Both the position numbers and the translations under genes were made by a program. From Candidatus Binataceae bacterium (GTDB lineage Bacteria; Desulfobacterota; Binatia; Binatales; Binataceae), in NCBI GenBank assembly GCA_035294265.1, contig DATGLK010000094.1:1-52904 (forward strand): a DNA stretch of 52,904 bases, in the 5' to 3' direction. The notes under the pieces are model-generated. The model had not been told where the DNA came from. It saw only the letters and a list, made by a program, of their open reading frames with translations, and did no database searches. Of the stretch, positions 52,156-52,904 are shown piece by piece; positions within the stretch are counted from its first letter, which is position 1; each line of letters begins with the position of its first letter.

Positions 52156-52904
52156 TCACGCGCTGGAGAGGGCGCGATGCCAAGCCTGAAACATCAAGAG
52201 GGTCCACAAATGGTATTGCCAGTTGCGCGTGCCGGCCAGATGTTCGGCCCACATCCGGCGCACCGTGGCGCCCTGGAAGAAGCCGCCCAGCTCCAGCTGG
52301 CGTTCGTCGAGCATTTCTTCGGCCCATGGGCGCAGTGGGCCACGCAGCCAGCTCCCCACCGGCGCTGCGAATCCCATTTTGGGTCGCTCGGTCAGCGCGG
52401 AGGGAAGATAGCGATTGAGCAGGCGGCGCAGCAAATATTTACCCTGGCCACCATGAAATTTCAGCGCCATTGGCAAGCTCCAGGCGAATTCGAACAATTG
52501 CCGATCCAGGAAGGGCAGGCGCGCTTCTAAGCTGGCGCCCATCGTGGCGCGGTCGGAATTGACCAGATTGTCGCCTGGCAGGTAGCTAACCAGATCGAGG
52601 TACATCATGGCGTTGCGCGGGTCGGCGAAGCGCGCCCAGGCCGCGCCGTCGCTTAGCGCAGTCAGCGGCTCGGCGACATCGTGCGTGAGCAGCGTGGTCA
52701 GCTCGCCCGCTTGCCAATGGGTAGCTAAGCCTAGATAGAGCGCGCGGGGGCTGCCGGCGCTGACCAGGATTTCGGCCAGCTTGTGGAGCTTGTCACCCCA
52801 GCGGACTTGCCGCATGGAGATTGGCAGCATGTGGTTGGCGGGTCCCAAGATACGGTCCCAGGCCGCCGGACTCACGGATTTCAATCCGTGGCTGAGCGCG
52901 CGCT
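52156..52904 (-). CDS. Asparagine synthase (glutamine-hydrolysing), C-terminal part
   Basis: C-terminal synthetase domain of an AsnB-type amidotransferase; the N-terminal glutaminase part is beyond the right edge, and the frame is open at 52904. Recognisable stretches: [58 protein letters not shown], and [20 protein letters not shown]. In extracellular-polysaccharide loci such AsnB homologues amidate sugar carboxyls rather than make free asparagine; the heparinase, carbamoyltransferase and dehydrogenase neighbours favour that reading. Confidence 0.88.
   Translation of the reverse strand, partial: RALSHGLKSVSPAAWDRILGPANHMLPISMRQVRWGDKLHKLAEILVSAGSPRALYLGLATHWQAGELTTLLTHDVAEPLTALSDGAAWARFADPRNAMMYLDLVSYLPGDNLVNSDRATMGASLEARLPFLDRQLFEFAWSLPMALKFHGGQGKYLLRRLLNRYLPSALTERPKMGFAAPVGSWLRGPLRPWAEEMLDERQLELGGFFQGATVRRMWAEHLAGTRNWQYHLWTLLMFQAWHRALSSA

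Overview
The window is GC-rich, densely coded and free of tRNA, rRNA, CRISPR arrays and recognisable transposases. TolC-type proteins, a beta-barrel porin, lipoproteins, a Tat-type signal and an hscBA-type ISC operon point to a Gram-negative bacterium. An F420-type luciferase-like oxidoreductase, a B12-dependent ribonucleotide reductase and an acyl-CoA dehydrogenase fit an uncultivated lineage near Desulfobacterota or Binatota. That placement is inference; no marker gene here settles it.

Left part (1-12.6 kb): the 3' end of bioA and all of bioD (biotin), a small unknown protein, tyrS on the other strand, two exported proteins of unknown function, then an ECF sigma factor with its anti-sigma factor directly followed by two tandem, homologous TolC-family outer-membrane proteins. 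After these come a small membrane protein, a metal-dependent amidohydrolase and a Tat-exported bicovalent-FAD oxidase.

Middle left (12.8-18.7 kb): a compact stress or low-oxygen type island. It holds class II ribonucleotide reductase, a PRPP synthase paralogue, a hydrolase-phosphoribosyltransferase fusion, a CBS-pair protein and two damaged hsp20 genes. Three copies of a ~62 bp inverted-repeat element lie at its gene boundaries, and a 147 bp MITE-like unit with 19 bp terminal inverted repeats sits immediately upstream of the CBS gene. This is the most unusual structure in the window.

Middle (19-36.6 kb): a secreted beta-propeller gene cut in register by one TGA codon, an MFS transporter, a small lipoprotein, a phosphate-porin-like outer-membrane protein, a secreted transglutaminase-like protein, FtsH, a luciferase-like oxidoreductase, a zinc alcohol dehydrogenase, a large FAD/Fe-S dehydrogenase, an acyl-CoA dehydrogenase and a lipoprotein with an LssY C-terminal type domain.

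Right part (36.7-52.9 kb): surface-glycan genes (heparinase-like protein and two-domain oxidoreductase on minus; carbamoyltransferase, SxtJ-like and DUF5989-like proteins on plus; a partial asparagine synthase at the right edge). They flank an ISC operon, iscS-iscU-iscA-hscB-hscA-iscX, which lacks iscR and fdx, is headed by a near-consensus sigma70 promoter and ends in an uncharacterised 173-residue protein. A soluble PAS hybrid histidine kinase lies between the ISC operon and the asparagine synthase.
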